A stretch of DNA of 64,000 nucleotides from Streptomyces microflavus (lineage in GTDB: Bacteria; Actinomycetota; Actinomycetes; Streptomycetales; Streptomycetaceae): positions 1,068,710-1,132,709 of the forward strand of contig NZ_BMUG01000001.1 in assembly GCF_014650075.1 (NCBI RefSeq), in the 5' to 3' direction. The notes under the pieces are model-generated. The model was given only the letters and a program-made list of their open reading frames with translations. It was not told the DNA's origin and did no database searches. The position numbers and the translations under genes were made by a program. Below, piece by piece: positions 1 to 10,422 of this stretch; within the stretch, counting starts at the first letter, position 1; each line of letters opens with the position of its first letter.

Positions 1-1347
1 GTGAACGCCAATACCTCCGTCGCCGGTGGCAACACCTGGCGAGACCTTCCCGCGGCGCAGCAGCCCGAGTACCCCGACTCCGAGGCCCTGCGCGATGTAC
101 TCGCGGACCTCGCGTCGTATCCGCCGCTCGTCTTCGCGGGCGAGTGCGACCAGCTGCGCGCCCGCCTGGGAGCCGTCGCCAAGGGCGAGGCGTTCCTGCT
201 GCAGGGCGGCGACTGCGCCGAGGCCTTCGACGCCGTGTCCGCCGAGCACATCCGGGCCAAGCTGAAGACGCTGCTCCAGATGAGCGCCGTCCTGACCTAC
301 GCGGCCTCCGTGCCCGTCGTGAAGGTCGGCCGGATCGCGGGCCAGTACTCCAAGCCGCGCTCCAAGTCGACCGAGACCCGCGACGGCATCACCCTGCCGA
401 CGTACCGCGGCGACTCGGTGAACGGCTTCGCCTTCACCGAGAAGGCCCGGATCCCGGACCCCGAGCGGCTGAAGCAGATGTACCACGCATCCGCCTCCAC
501 GCTGAACCTGGTCCGCGCCTTCACCACCGGCGGTTACGCCGACCTGCGCCAGGTGCACGCCTGGAACCAGGACTTCGTGAAGTCGTCCCCCTCCGGCCAG
601 CGCTACGAGGCCCTGGCCCGTGAGATCGACAACGCCCTGAACTTCATGAAGGCGTGCGGCACCGACCCGGCCGAGTTCAAGGCGGTCGAGTTCTACGCCT
701 CGCACGAGGCCCTGCTGCTGGACTACGAGACGGCGCTGACCCGCACCGACTCGCGCACCGGCGAGCTGTACGACACCTCCGGCCACATGGTCTGGATCGG
801 TGAGCGCACCCGCCAGATGGACGGCGCGCACATCGAGTTCGCCTCGAAGGTCCGCAACCCGATCGGCATCAAGCTCGGCCCGACGACCACCGTCGACGAG
901 GCCCTCGGCTACGTCGACCGTCTGGACCCCGAGCGCGAGCCCGGCCGGCTGACCTTCATCGTCCGCATGGGCGCCGACAAGGTCCGCGACAAGCTCCCCG
1001 AGCTGGTCGAGAAGGTCACCGCCTCCGGCGCCACCGTGGCCTGGGTGACGGACCCGATGCACGGCAACACCTTCGAGGCCGCCTCCGGCCACAAGACGCG
1101 CCGCTTCGACGACGTCCTGGACGAGGTCAAGGGCTTCTTCGAGGTCCACAAGGGCCTCGGCACCCACCCGGGCGGCATCCACGTCGAGCTGACCGGCGAC
1201 GATGTCACCGAGTGCGTGGGCGGCGGCCACGAGATCTTCGTGGATGACCTGCACCAGCGCTACGAGACGGCCTGCGACCCGCGGCTCAACCGCAGCCAGT
1301 CGCTCGACCTGGCCTTCCTCGTCGCCGAGATGTACCGCGACCAGTAG
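1..1347 (+). CDS. aroH: Class II 3-deoxy-7-phosphoheptulonate (DAHP) synthase
   Basis: Catalyses the first step of the shikimate pathway, joining phosphoenolpyruvate and erythrose 4-phosphate to make DAHP for aromatic amino acids. The 448-residue product has the size and motifs of the plant-like class II family, including LLQGGDCAEAFD near residue 64 and RNPIGIKLGPTT near 286. The GTG at base 1 gives a sensible N-terminus, but it sits on the window edge, so a start slightly upstream cannot be excluded and no ribosome site can be checked. The M. tuberculosis orthologue is called aroG. A strong hairpin follows the stop, so this looks like the end of its transcription unit. Confidence 0.95.
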   Translation: MNANTSVAGGNTWRDLPAAQQPEYPDSEALRDVLADLASYPPLVFAGECDQLRARLGAVAKGEAFLLQGGDCAEAFDAVSAEHIRAKLKTLLQMSAVLTYAASVPVVKVGRIAGQYSKPRSKSTETRDGITLPTYRGDSVNGFAFTEKARIPDPERLKQMYHASASTLNLVRAFTTGGYADLRQVHAWNQDFVKSSPSGQRYEALAREIDNALNFMKACGTDPAEFKAVEFYASHEALLLDYETALTRTDSRTGELYDTSGHMVWIGERTRQMDGAHIEFASKVRNPIGIKLGPTTTVDEALGYVDRLDPEREPGRLTFIVRMGADKVRDKLPELVEKVTASGATVAWVTDPMHGNTFEAASGHKTRRFDDVLDEVKGFFEVHKGLGTHPGGIHVELTGDDVTECVGGGHEIFVDDLHQRYETACDPRLNRSQSLDLAFLVAEMYRDQ

Positions 1348-1380
1348 GCACCCCTGGCGGGTATTCCCGCCGGACGCAGC

Positions 1381-1415
1381 TGTGGGGCACGGATCCATGT
1401 GATCCGTGCCCCACA
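1381..1415 (+). terminator. Intrinsic-type hairpin after aroH
   Basis: A perfect 15-bp inverted repeat (1381-1395 with 1401-1415) has a 5-nt loop, 33 bp after the aroH stop. There is no long T-tract, which is usual for Streptomyces terminators. Confidence 0.85.
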
Positions 1416-1457
1416 GTCCGTCTCCGGGCTTTTGCACGCCTCGCCAGGCGGGTAAGG

Positions 1458-1476
1458 TTAGGTTAGCCTCACCGAC
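1458..1476 (+). promoter_or_regulatory. Iron box (DmdR/IdeR operator) of bfd
   Basis: TTAGGTTAGCCTCACCGAC matches the known 19-bp actinobacterial iron box (TTAGGTTAGGCTMACCTAA) at about 16 positions. It lies 47 bp before the bfd start and overlaps a possible -10 TAAGGT (1453-1458), with a TTGCAC at 1432-1437. An iron-loaded DmdR/IdeR repressor would be expected to block transcription here, so bfd should be induced when iron is short. The regulator is inferred from the site only. Confidence 0.8.
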
Positions 1477-1523
1477 GAAGACGGGGACGGCACCAGCGAC
1501 CGGCCCGCAGGGAGGTGAACCGC

Positions 1524-1823
1524 ATGTACGTCTGCTCCTGCTTCGGCATCACCGAGGCGCAGGTCAAGAAGCATGCGGACGCCGGGGCATGCACGCCCCG
1601 CCAGATCGCCTCAGCCTGCAAGGCCGGCACGGACTGCGGCGGCTGTGTCCGCCGGATCCAGGCCCTGCTGGGGCGCGACTGCTCGCGCCACGACCTCGCG
1701 AACCGGCAGGCGGAGCCCGCGGCGGCGTCCGTCACCCACCCGGTCACCGCACCGGTGCCGACCCCGGTCGCAGCGGTCGCCCTGGCCACGCTCCGGGACG
1801 TCCGGCTCTCCGACGCGGCCTGA
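1524..1823 (+). CDS. bfd: Bacterioferritin-associated ferredoxin, [2Fe-2S]
   Basis: Small BFD-like ferredoxin that, in known systems, passes electrons to bacterioferritin to release stored iron. The four cluster ligands are visible as C4, C6, C38 and C41 (MYVCSC... and DCGGC). The chosen start is the ATG at 1524, 8 nt after GGAGG (1511-1515). A GTG at 1515 is in frame but overlaps that ribosome site. The 99-residue product is longer than the usual roughly 65 because of an Ala/Pro/Val/Thr-rich tail from about residue 55. The gene has an iron box upstream and converges on bfr, its likely partner. Confidence 0.93.
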   Translation: MYVCSCFGITEAQVKKHADAGACTPRQIASACKAGTDCGGCVRRIQALLGRDCSRHDLANRQAEPAAASVTHPVTAPVPTPVAAVALATLRDVRLSDAA

Positions 1824-1885
1824 CCCAGCCTCGTGACGCAGCCTGACCCAGCCTCGTGACGCGCCCTGGCCCACCCTCGTAGCGC
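1818..1885. repeat. Tandem 23-bp repeat starting at the bfd stop codon
   Basis: Two near-identical copies of a 22-23 bp unit (1818-1840 and 1841-1862) and a degraded third (about 1863-1885) fill the bfd-bfr gap. The first copy contains the bfd stop. TGA triplets at 1821, 1834 and 1844 cover all three forward frames. Confidence 0.8.
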
Positions 1886-1891
1886 GTCGGC

Positions 1892-2371
1892 TCAGCTCTC
1901 CGGCTGCTCGATGAGCTGCGCGATGTAGAGCGCCTCACCGAGCTTCTCCACCAGCTCCAGCTGGGTGTCGAGGTAGTCGATGTGGTGCTCCTCGTCCTCC
2001 AGGATGGACTCGAAGATGTTCGCCGAGGTGATGTCACCCTTGGTGCGCATCACCTCGATGCCGCGCTTGAGGCGGTCGATCGCCTCCACCTCGACCTGGC
2101 GGTCCGCCTGGAACATCTCGGTGACCGTCTGGCCCACCCGGACGTGGAAGAGCCGCTGGTAGTTGGGCAGCCCGTCCAGGAACAGGATCCGGTCGGTGAG
2201 GACCTCGGCGTGCTTCATCTCGTCGAAGGACTCGGCCCGGGTGTACTTGGCGAGCTTGGTCCAGCCGAAGTTCTCCTGCATCTTCGCGTGCAGGAAGTAC
2301 TGGTTGATAGCGGTCAGTTCGGCAGTCAGCTGTTCATTGAGGAACTCAAGGACCTCGGGGTCGCCCTGCAT
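1892..2371 (-). CDS. bfr: Bacterioferritin
   Basis: Heme-containing ferritin that oxidises Fe(II) and stores iron in a 24-subunit shell. The ferroxidase ligands fall at the canonical numbers when the start is the ATG at 2371: E18, E51, H54, E94, E127 and H130, with Y25 and the heme ligand M52. This fixes the start; codons further upstream are untranslated. AAGGAG lies 9 nt before the ATG. The 159-residue length is standard. It is convergent with bfd, and unlike bfd I see no iron box in the 152 bp upstream. That region only holds an imperfect TAAG/CTTA dyad near 2441-2454. Confidence 0.96.
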   Translation of the reverse strand: MQGDPEVLEFLNEQLTAELTAINQYFLHAKMQENFGWTKLAKYTRAESFDEMKHAEVLTDRILFLDGLPNYQRLFHVRVGQTVTEMFQADRQVEVEAIDRLKRGIEVMRTKGDITSANIFESILEDEEHHIDYLDTQLELVEKLGEALYIAQLIEQPES

Positions 2372-2523
2372 CGCAGAGGCTCCTTCCAAGCGTGATCGAC
2401 AAGGTGGCCGCATCCTCGCACTGCGCCCACCGGCCGTCCAGTAAGTGCACGCTTAGTACGAGTTGACCCCATGAGGGTCTGCCCTGGTCATGACCACCCC
2501 TGGCTGTCTGTCACCATGGAGGC

Positions 2524-3156
2524 ATGGGTCAGCCGGAAAGCCGGGAATACCGCGAATCAGAGCAGTCCGAGCTTCCGCCGGGACAGCGACTGCAGCGCGG
2601 ATGGCCGGTCACCCACTACGGGCCCGTTCCCAAGTTCAAGTCCGAGCGCTGGGAGTTCCGGGTCTTCGGGGCCACCGCCGATGGCGACAAGCACTGCTGG
2701 AACCACCAGGACTTCTCGGCGCTGCCGTTCTCCTCGGTCGTCGCCGATCTGCACTGCGTGACGAAGTTCAGCATGATCGGCGCCGAATGGGGCGGGGTCC
2801 TCGCCCGTACGGTGCTCGACCTGGCACCACCCGCGCCCGACGTCACCCATGTGATGGTCTGGGCCGAGTACGGCTTCTCCTCGAACCTGCGCCTGGAAGA
2901 CTTCGCCGGTGAGCGGACCCTCTTCGCCACCCACAAGGACGGCGATCTCCTCACCGCCGAGCACGGCTTCCCGCTCCGCCTCGTCGTCCCGCACCTGTAC
3001 GCCTGGAAGGGCCCGAAATGGGTCCGCGGCGTCGAGTACATGACGGCCGACCGGCGCGGGTTCTGGGAGGAGCGGGGCTACCACAACATCGGCGACCCCT
3101 GGAGCGAGCAGCGCTACTCCTACCAGGAGGAGCCCGGGGACGGCCCCGAGCTCTAG
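2524..3156 (+). CDS. Sulfite oxidase-like molybdopterin oxidoreductase
   Basis: A 210-residue protein of the oxidoreductase molybdopterin-binding (sulfite oxidase fold) family. The segment around LHCVTKFSM supplies C78, the expected Mo-coordinating cysteine. Conserved blocks around WAEYGFS and HLYAWKGPKWVRG follow. There is no Tat or Sec signal, so the protein is likely cytoplasmic, unlike MsrP/YedY. The substrate is unknown. The start is the ATG at 2524; GGAGG at 2518-2522 is too close to serve it, so the start may be slightly wrong or translation may be atypical. The stop TAG lies in a CTAG that flanks the next insertion element. Confidence 0.85.
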   Translation: MGQPESREYRESEQSELPPGQRLQRGWPVTHYGPVPKFKSERWEFRVFGATADGDKHCWNHQDFSALPFSSVVADLHCVTKFSMIGAEWGGVLARTVLDLAPPAPDVTHVMVWAEYGFSSNLRLEDFAGERTLFATHKDGDLLTAEHGFPLRLVVPHLYAWKGPKWVRGVEYMTADRRGFWEERGYHNIGDPWSEQRYSYQEEPGDGPEL

Positions 3157-3353
3157 GGCCTCTCGTTTGGATCATGCCGGGCTCGCGGGCCCCGGCACGC
3201 ACTCCCCCAAGCTCTCGGCTTCGCTCGAGCAGGGAGGGGCCCCCTCCGGCGTTGTCGTCGGTCGCCAATGCTCCGCAGTGACTCCCTCCTCCGCCTTGCA
3301 GCTGCACGCACCGGACCCCGCTCCCTGATCCGGCCTGATCCAAACGAGAGGCC
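3157..3353. mobile_element. MITE-like element with 26-bp terminal inverted repeats
   Basis: The ends begin GGCCTCTCGTTTGGATCA and form inverted repeats at 3157-3180 and 3330-3353 with one mismatch. Both ends are flanked by CTAG (3153-3156 and 3354-3357), a plausible 4-bp target duplication. The 197-bp body has no coding capacity. It includes the CTCCCCCAAGCTCTCGG type segment that recurs in Streptomyces intergenic DNA. CTAG duplication and end sequence suggest mobilisation by an IS5-type transposase; that parentage is inference. Confidence 0.7.
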
Positions 3354-4208
3354 CTAGAGACCTCGGAGCTCCTTGAGCCGGGCCACGTCCGCCGCGTGCC
3401 CCTCCTTGCCGCCGGGCGTCTCGATGATCAGCGGTACACCTTCGGTCGCCGGATGCGCGAACAGCTCCCGGAAGGGCTCCGCCCCGATGTGTCCGGCGCC
3501 GATGTTCTCGTGCCGGTCCTTGTGGGCGCCCACGACGTCCTTGGAGTCGTTGGCGTGGATCAGCTTCAGCCTCCCCTCACCCACCGTCTCCACCAGCAGA
3601 TCGAGCGTCTGCCGCATCCCCGAGGGGCCGGTCAGGTCGTGTCCCGCCGCGTAGATGTGGCAGGTGTCCAGGCAGATGCCCAGCTTGGGGTGGGAGCCCA
3701 GCGCCTCGAAGTACGGTCCGAAGTCCCACGTACGGGAGCAGAGCGAGGAGCCCTGGCCCGCCGTGGACTCCAGCAGCAGATACGGATCGTCGTCGTGCGT
3801 CAGCTCGTCCAGCAGCGGCCGCATGTACTCCCGCACCTGCGCCAGCGCCTCGGCGCGCGGCCTCCCGCCCGTCGCCGAGCCGGTGTGCACCACCACGCCG
3901 AGCGCACCGATCTCGCGCGCCCGCCGCAGCGAGTGGCGCAGGGAGTCCACGGACTTCTCGACGGTCGCCTCGGTGTGCGACCCGAAGTTGATCAGATACG
4001 GGGCGTGGACGTACGCCGGTATCGACGCGGCCGCGCACTCCGAGCGGAACAGCTCGTCCTGCGCCGGGTTCCCGGCGGGCGTCGCCCAGCCGCGCGGGTT
4101 GGCGACGAAGACCTGCACGGTCTCGGCCGCCAGCTCCCGGGCGTAGGAGAGGCCGACCTTGGCGAGACCGCCGGCCACCGGGACATGTCCGCCTACGGGG
4201 TTACGCAT
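3354..4208 (-). CDS. nfo: Deoxyribonuclease IV (AP endonuclease)
   Basis: Endonuclease IV family enzyme that cleaves at abasic sites in base-excision repair. The 284-residue length matches the family. Typical metal-site segments are visible: YVHAPYLINF near residue 66, VVHTGS near 105, LLLEST, CLDTCHIYAAGHD near 180, IHANDSKD, and the C-terminal IIETPGG. The ATG at 4208 has a weak GGAAG upstream. It lies 28 bp downstream of the kinase gene on the same strand and may share its transcript. Its stop TAG is read from the CTAG bordering the MITE-like element. Confidence 0.93.
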   Translation of the reverse strand: MRNPVGGHVPVAGGLAKVGLSYARELAAETVQVFVANPRGWATPAGNPAQDELFRSECAAASIPAYVHAPYLINFGSHTEATVEKSVDSLRHSLRRAREIGALGVVVHTGSATGGRPRAEALAQVREYMRPLLDELTHDDDPYLLLESTAGQGSSLCSRTWDFGPYFEALGSHPKLGICLDTCHIYAAGHDLTGPSGMRQTLDLLVETVGEGRLKLIHANDSKDVVGAHKDRHENIGAGHIGAEPFRELFAHPATEGVPLIIETPGGKEGHAADVARLKELRGL

Positions 4209-4236
4209 ATATCGCTTCCGGCTTTCGCATGTCGTC

Positions 4237-6165
4237 CTAGAACCCCTTGGTCCTGATGGTGATGGTGGAGCCCTCGGCGGCCTGCTCGCCGCCCTCCACG
4301 GACTGGCTCGCGATCGTGTTGCTGAAGGAGAGGAACGGCCGGTCGACCTTCACCTCGAAGCCCGCCTCCTCCAGGGTGGTCCTGGCCTCGTCGACATCCC
4401 GGCCGGTGACGTCGGGGACGTCCAGCATGCGGGGGCCCTTGGAGACGGTCAGCTCGATCGTGTCGCCCTCAGCCGCCTCGGCACCCGCGCCGGGGGACTG
4501 CTGGGCGATGTCCCCGGCCGCCTCGGTGGAGTGGACCCGGCCGGGCAGCACCTCGACCTTCAGCCCCTCCCCTTCCAGCTCCGCGGTGGCGTCCTCGGCC
4601 GAGAGGCCGGTGACGTCCGGGACGTCGATGGGGCTGCCCTTGCTGACGACCAGGGCCACGGCCGTGTCGGGGTTCCGGTCGGTGCCCGCGCGGGGCTCCG
4701 TACGGATCACCTCGCCGCGCGCCACGTCCTCGCTGAACTCCCTGGTCACCATGCCGGGGGCCAGGCCCACCTTCTTCAGGGAGCGCCGGGCGTCCGCGAG
4801 GGAGGCCCCCGCGACATCGGGGACCCGGACGATCTCCGGGCCGCGCGAGACGACCAGCTTCACCGAGCCGTTGCCCCGGATCCGGTCGCCGGACGCGGGG
4901 TCGCTGCCGACCACCGAGCCCCGCTCGACGGTGTCGCTGAAGACCCGCTCCACGCCCTTCAGCCCGAGCCCCTCGGCCGCGAGCCGCTGCTCCGCCACCT
5001 TCTGGGTCTGGCCGAGCAGCGAGGGGACCTGGGTGAACTGGCCGGAGTTGATGTACCAGACACCTGCCCCCACGCCGAGGGTGAGCAGCACGGCGGTGAT
5101 CACCGCGATCAGCTTGCGGTGCGGCCCGCCGAACGGGCCGCGCCGGCCGGCCCCGCGCCGGGGTCCGGAGACCGGCGGCGGAACCTCCAGGCGGCTGGTG
5201 CGGTGCACGCCGCCCCCGTCGCCGTCCGCCGGAAGGGCCCGGGGGATCACGCTCGTACGGTCCTGTGCCCCGTCGTGGGTGTCCGACAGCGCCTGTGGCG
5301 GTACGGCGTCCAGCTCGGCCCCGGTCAGCCCGGCGCGGGCCTCCCGGGCCTCGGCCAGCAGCAGCACCGCGTCGTGCGGGCGCACCTCGGGATTGCGGGC
5401 CGTCGCGCTCGCCACCAGGCTGTCCAGCGCCACCGGGAGTCCCGGCACGACGGCGGACGGGGCCGGGACGTCGGTGTTGAGGTGCTGGTAGATGACCTGG
5501 GCGGCGTTCTCACCGGTGTGCGGCTTGGCGCCGGTCAGCATCTCGTACAGCACGACCCCGCAGGCGTACACATCGCTGCGGGTGTCGGCCGTGCCGTGCT
5601 CGATCTGCTCGGGCGCCAGATACGACACCGTGCCCAGCAGCGAACCGGTGGTGTCGGTGGCCGTGCCGACCGCCCTGACCAGGCCGAAGTCGGCGACCTT
5701 GACCCGGCCGTCGTCCCCTATCAGGACGTTCTCCGGCTTCATGTCGCGGTGCACGAACCCCGCCCGGTGCGCGGCGCCGAGCGCGGCGAGGACCGGCTCC
5801 AGGATGTCCAGGGCCGCCCGGGGCTGGAGGGCGCCGCGCTCGCGCAGCACGTCACGCAGGGTGCAGCCCGCCACGTACTCCATCGCGAGGTAGACGTACG
5901 CGCCCTGGGCGCCCTGGTCGAAGACCGCGACGACGTTCGGGTGGGCGAGCCGGGCCACCGACTTGGCCTCGCGGATGAACCGCTCGACGAAGGCGGCGTC
6001 GACGGCGAGCGCCGGGTGCATCACCTTGAGGGCGAGCACCCGGTCCAGGCGGGTGTCCACGGCCCGGTAGACCGTGGCCATCCCGCCGACGGCGATGCGC
6101 GCCTCAATGCGATACCGGCCGTCGAGCAGCTGCCCGACGAGGGGGTCCTGGAGGGTCGTGTCCAC
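4237..6165 (-). CDS. PASTA-domain Ser/Thr protein kinase (PknB/PknL type)
   Basis: Membrane eukaryotic-type kinase. Residues 18-280 form the catalytic domain with the ATP lysine K47, catalytic HRD (D141 in VHRDMKPENVL) and DFG (159-161). A Pro/Arg-rich juxtamembrane linker follows, then one membrane helix (about 351-372). Residues 378-642 hold four PASTA repeats, which in this family bind peptidoglycan fragments or lipid II outside the cell. A GTG at 6165 starts the 642-residue product with only weak ribosome-site complementarity. With DAHP synthase, an Rv2175c-like protein and MetF nearby, the best comparison is M. tuberculosis PknL, although PknL itself lacks PASTA repeats as far as I recall. 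Confidence 0.94.
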   Translation of the reverse strand: MDTTLQDPLVGQLLDGRYRIEARIAVGGMATVYRAVDTRLDRVLALKVMHPALAVDAAFVERFIREAKSVARLAHPNVVAVFDQGAQGAYVYLAMEYVAGCTLRDVLRERGALQPRAALDILEPVLAALGAAHRAGFVHRDMKPENVLIGDDGRVKVADFGLVRAVGTATDTTGSLLGTVSYLAPEQIEHGTADTRSDVYACGVVLYEMLTGAKPHTGENAAQVIYQHLNTDVPAPSAVVPGLPVALDSLVASATARNPEVRPHDAVLLLAEAREARAGLTGAELDAVPPQALSDTHDGAQDRTSVIPRALPADGDGGGVHRTSRLEVPPPVSGPRRGAGRRGPFGGPHRKLIAVITAVLLTLGVGAGVWYINSGQFTQVPSLLGQTQKVAEQRLAAEGLGLKGVERVFSDTVERGSVVGSDPASGDRIRGNGSVKLVVSRGPEIVRVPDVAGASLADARRSLKKVGLAPGMVTREFSEDVARGEVIRTEPRAGTDRNPDTAVALVVSKGSPIDVPDVTGLSAEDATAELEGEGLKVEVLPGRVHSTEAAGDIAQQSPGAGAEAAEGDTIELTVSKGPRMLDVPDVTGRDVDEARTTLEEAGFEVKVDRPFLSFSNTIASQSVEGGEQAAEGSTITIRTKGF

Positions 6166-6278
6166 CCCGAGAGTCTACGAGCCGCCACCGACACCCCGGA
6201 CGGGCCGGGGCGCTCCCGGGGCCGTTCTGCAGCCGATCCGTGACAGGGACACGTCCCAGGTCGGGGCACGTCCCGGTA

Positions 6279-6341
6279 CGTCCGGCACGCCCGGGGCGCC
6301 GCCCCGCACCCCGCTCCTCAAACGCCGGAGGGGCTGGATGG
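6279..6341. repeat. GC-rich intergenic repeat with hairpin, after thiG
   Basis: This segment has a 6-bp stem (6292-6297 with 6301-6306) and the CTCCTCAAACGCCGGAGGGG motif that recurs between Streptomyces genes. A related segment occurs at about 46270-46345. On the minus strand it follows thiG and could end that transcript. Confidence 0.5.
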
Positions 6342-8565
<2,224 letters not shown>

Positions 8566-8577
8566 GGGTGTCCAGCC

Positions 8578-8670
8578 CCTCCCTTCGCCGGCATGACCCG
8601 GATCAGGTTCGTACGGTCGGAGGCGCTCCAGCCTCCCTCTCAGCCCGGTGCGTCCGGGCTCCCGCGAGTG
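8578..8670 (-). promoter_or_regulatory. TPP riboswitch (THI box) of thiOSG
   Basis: The minus strand carries the conserved THI-element blocks: CTGAGA (8638-8643), ACCTGATC (8601-8608), and the closing segment GCCGGCGAAGGGAGG. The GGGAGG that closes the aptamer is also the best ribosome site for thiO, so thiamine pyrophosphate binding probably hides it and lowers translation. Mechanism is inferred from position. Confidence 0.92.
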
Positions 8671-8727
8671 TTCTACCTTGGCCACCCTAAACCCACCCGC
8701 CTTCCGCCCAGTAAGGAAGCAGCCACC

Positions 8728-9069
8728 GTGGCCCGTTCGCTCGACGGACTCGTCCTCTCGCCCGTCGCCGACCAGGCCCCGGGCCAGGTCGGCACCCGTA
8801 CCCGCTTCACGTACCACCAGCAGGACGGCACGATCTGGGCCGAGTACGCGGGCGGTGACGTGGTCCGCGGCCATCTCGTCGGCACCCGCGAGGGGGACGT
8901 GCTCGACTTCCGCTACGTCCAGCTCAAGCAGGACGGAACGACCTCTTCCGGGCACTGCCGCTCCACCGTCACCGACCTCGCGGACGGCCGGGTGCGGCTG
9001 GAGGAGCGCTGGGAGTGGGAGTCCCAGCAGGGCAGCGGGACGAGCGTGGTGGAGGAAGTCACCATCTGA
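8728..9069 (+). CDS. Conserved small protein of unknown function
   Basis: A 113-residue soluble protein, divergent from thiO. The start is GTG 8728 with AAGGAAG 7-9 nt upstream; codons further 5' would overlap the TPP aptamer. The sequence alternates polar and hydrophobic residues (TRFTYHQQDGTIWAEYAGG, GDVLDFRYVQL, RVRLEERWEWES), suggesting a small antiparallel beta barrel or sheet. I see no catalytic motif, signal peptide or membrane helix. I do not recognise a function. Confidence 0.75.
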   Translation: MARSLDGLVLSPVADQAPGQVGTRTRFTYHQQDGTIWAEYAGGDVVRGHLVGTREGDVLDFRYVQLKQDGTTSSGHCRSTVTDLADGRVRLEERWEWESQQGSGTSVVEEVTI

Positions 9070-9098
9070 TCCGTAGTCAGATGAATAGACTGGTACAC

Positions 9099-10343
9099 GT
9101 GAGCGAGCAGACGGAACACCACGCGGCGCGGCAGCGCACACGGAACGTCGTGATCGTCGGAGCGGGCATGGCGGGCGTACAGACCGCCGTCGCCCTGCGG
9201 GAAGCCGGCTTCACCGGCCCCGTCACGCTGATCGGCGCCGAGCCCCACCAGCCCTACGACCGGCCGCCGCTGTCTAAGGCGGTGCTGCTGGGCAAGGCCG
9301 AGGACTCCGCCTTCGACGTCGACTTCGAGGCGCTGGACATCACGCTGCGCCTCGGCCTGGACGTCACCGCCCTGCGCGCCCCCGACCACGTCCTGGACAC
9401 GGTGGACGGACCCGTCGCCTACGACGTCCTGGTCCTCGCGACCGGCGCGGAGCCCATCGCCCTGCCCGGCACCGAAGGCGTCCCCGGGGTCCACCTGCTG
9501 CGCACCCTGGGCGACGCCGCCCGGCTGCGGCCCGTCCTGGAGCAGCAGCACGACGTGGTCGTCGTCGGGGCGGGGTGGATCGGCGCCGAGTTCGCCACCG
9601 CAGCCCGCGCCGCCGGCTGCGCGGTCACCGTCGTCGAGGCCGCCGCCCGCCCGCTGGCCGGCACCCTGCCCGCCGAGGTCGCCGCCCCGATGGCCGACTG
9701 GTACGGGGAGAGCGGCGCCGAACTCCTCACCGACGCCCGCGTCGAACGCGTCGAGAAGTCCACGGTGGTCCTCGCGGACGGCCGCTCGCTGCCCGCCGGA
9801 GCCGTCGTCGTCGGCATCGGCGCCCGCCCCGCCACCGGCTGGCTCGCCGGCTCCGGGATCGAACGCGGCCCGGACGGCTCGATCACCGCCGACAGCGCGC
9901 TGCGCACCTCCCTGCCCGATGTGTACGCGGTCGGGGACTGCGCCTCCTTCCCCTCCGCCCGCTACGGCGAGCGCCTGCTGATCCACCACTGGGACAACGC
10001 CCTCCAGGGCCCGCGCACCGCTGCCGCCGCGATCCTCGCCGCCGACAGCGGGGAGCCCCTCCCGGTCCACGACCCCGTCCCGTACTTCTGGTCCGAGCAG
10101 TTCGGCCGCTTCGTGCAGTACGCCGGCCACCACGCCCACGCCGACACCCTCCTGTGGCGCGGCGACGGCGCCGAGGCCACCTGGTCGGTGTGCTGGCTGA
10201 AGGACGGAGCCCTGGTCGCCGTCCTCGCGGTGGGCCGCCCGCGCGACCTCGCCCAGGGCCGCAAGCTCATCGAGTCCGGGGCCGTCCTCGACCCCGACCG
10301 GGTCGTCGACCCCGCCGTACCCCTGAAGTCCACGGCCCTGTGA
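9099..10343 (+). CDS. NAD(P)/FAD-dependent ferredoxin reductase-like oxidoreductase
   Basis: A 414-residue flavoprotein of the putidaredoxin/rhodocoxin reductase type. The FAD fold is at residues 15-30 (NVVIVGAGMAGVQTA) and a second, NAD(P)-binding GAGWIGAEFA is near 160. The FAD-contacting VYAVGDCA is near 280 and a reductase C-terminal domain follows. Such enzymes feed electrons to small ferredoxins, but the partner is unknown. The GTG at 9099 has no ribosome site; TAGACT ends 7 nt before it, suggesting a leaderless mRNA. An in-frame ATG at 9081 is less likely. Confidence 0.88.
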   Translation: MSEQTEHHAARQRTRNVVIVGAGMAGVQTAVALREAGFTGPVTLIGAEPHQPYDRPPLSKAVLLGKAEDSAFDVDFEALDITLRLGLDVTALRAPDHVLDTVDGPVAYDVLVLATGAEPIALPGTEGVPGVHLLRTLGDAARLRPVLEQQHDVVVVGAGWIGAEFATAARAAGCAVTVVEAAARPLAGTLPAEVAAPMADWYGESGAELLTDARVERVEKSTVVLADGRSLPAGAVVVGIGARPATGWLAGSGIERGPDGSITADSALRTSLPDVYAVGDCASFPSARYGERLLIHHWDNALQGPRTAAAAILAADSGEPLPVHDPVPYFWSEQFGRFVQYAGHHAHADTLLWRGDGAEATWSVCWLKDGALVAVLAVGRPRDLAQGRKLIESGAVLDPDRVVDPAVPLKSTAL

Positions 10344-10422
10344 CGGCTGTGACACCCCGGGACGGCCCCCGTACGGTCGGCCCGGGTACCGACTGTCGGT
10401 CCGGGATGGCACGCTTGTCCTT

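Noticed and set aside
4159..6243. Long open frame antisense to the PASTA kinase (and similar ones antisense to ileS, murE, ftsI and others)
   Set aside because: High GC at third positions creates long mirror frames. These lack family motifs, have low-complexity His/Arg/Gly-rich translations, and face genes with clear domains.
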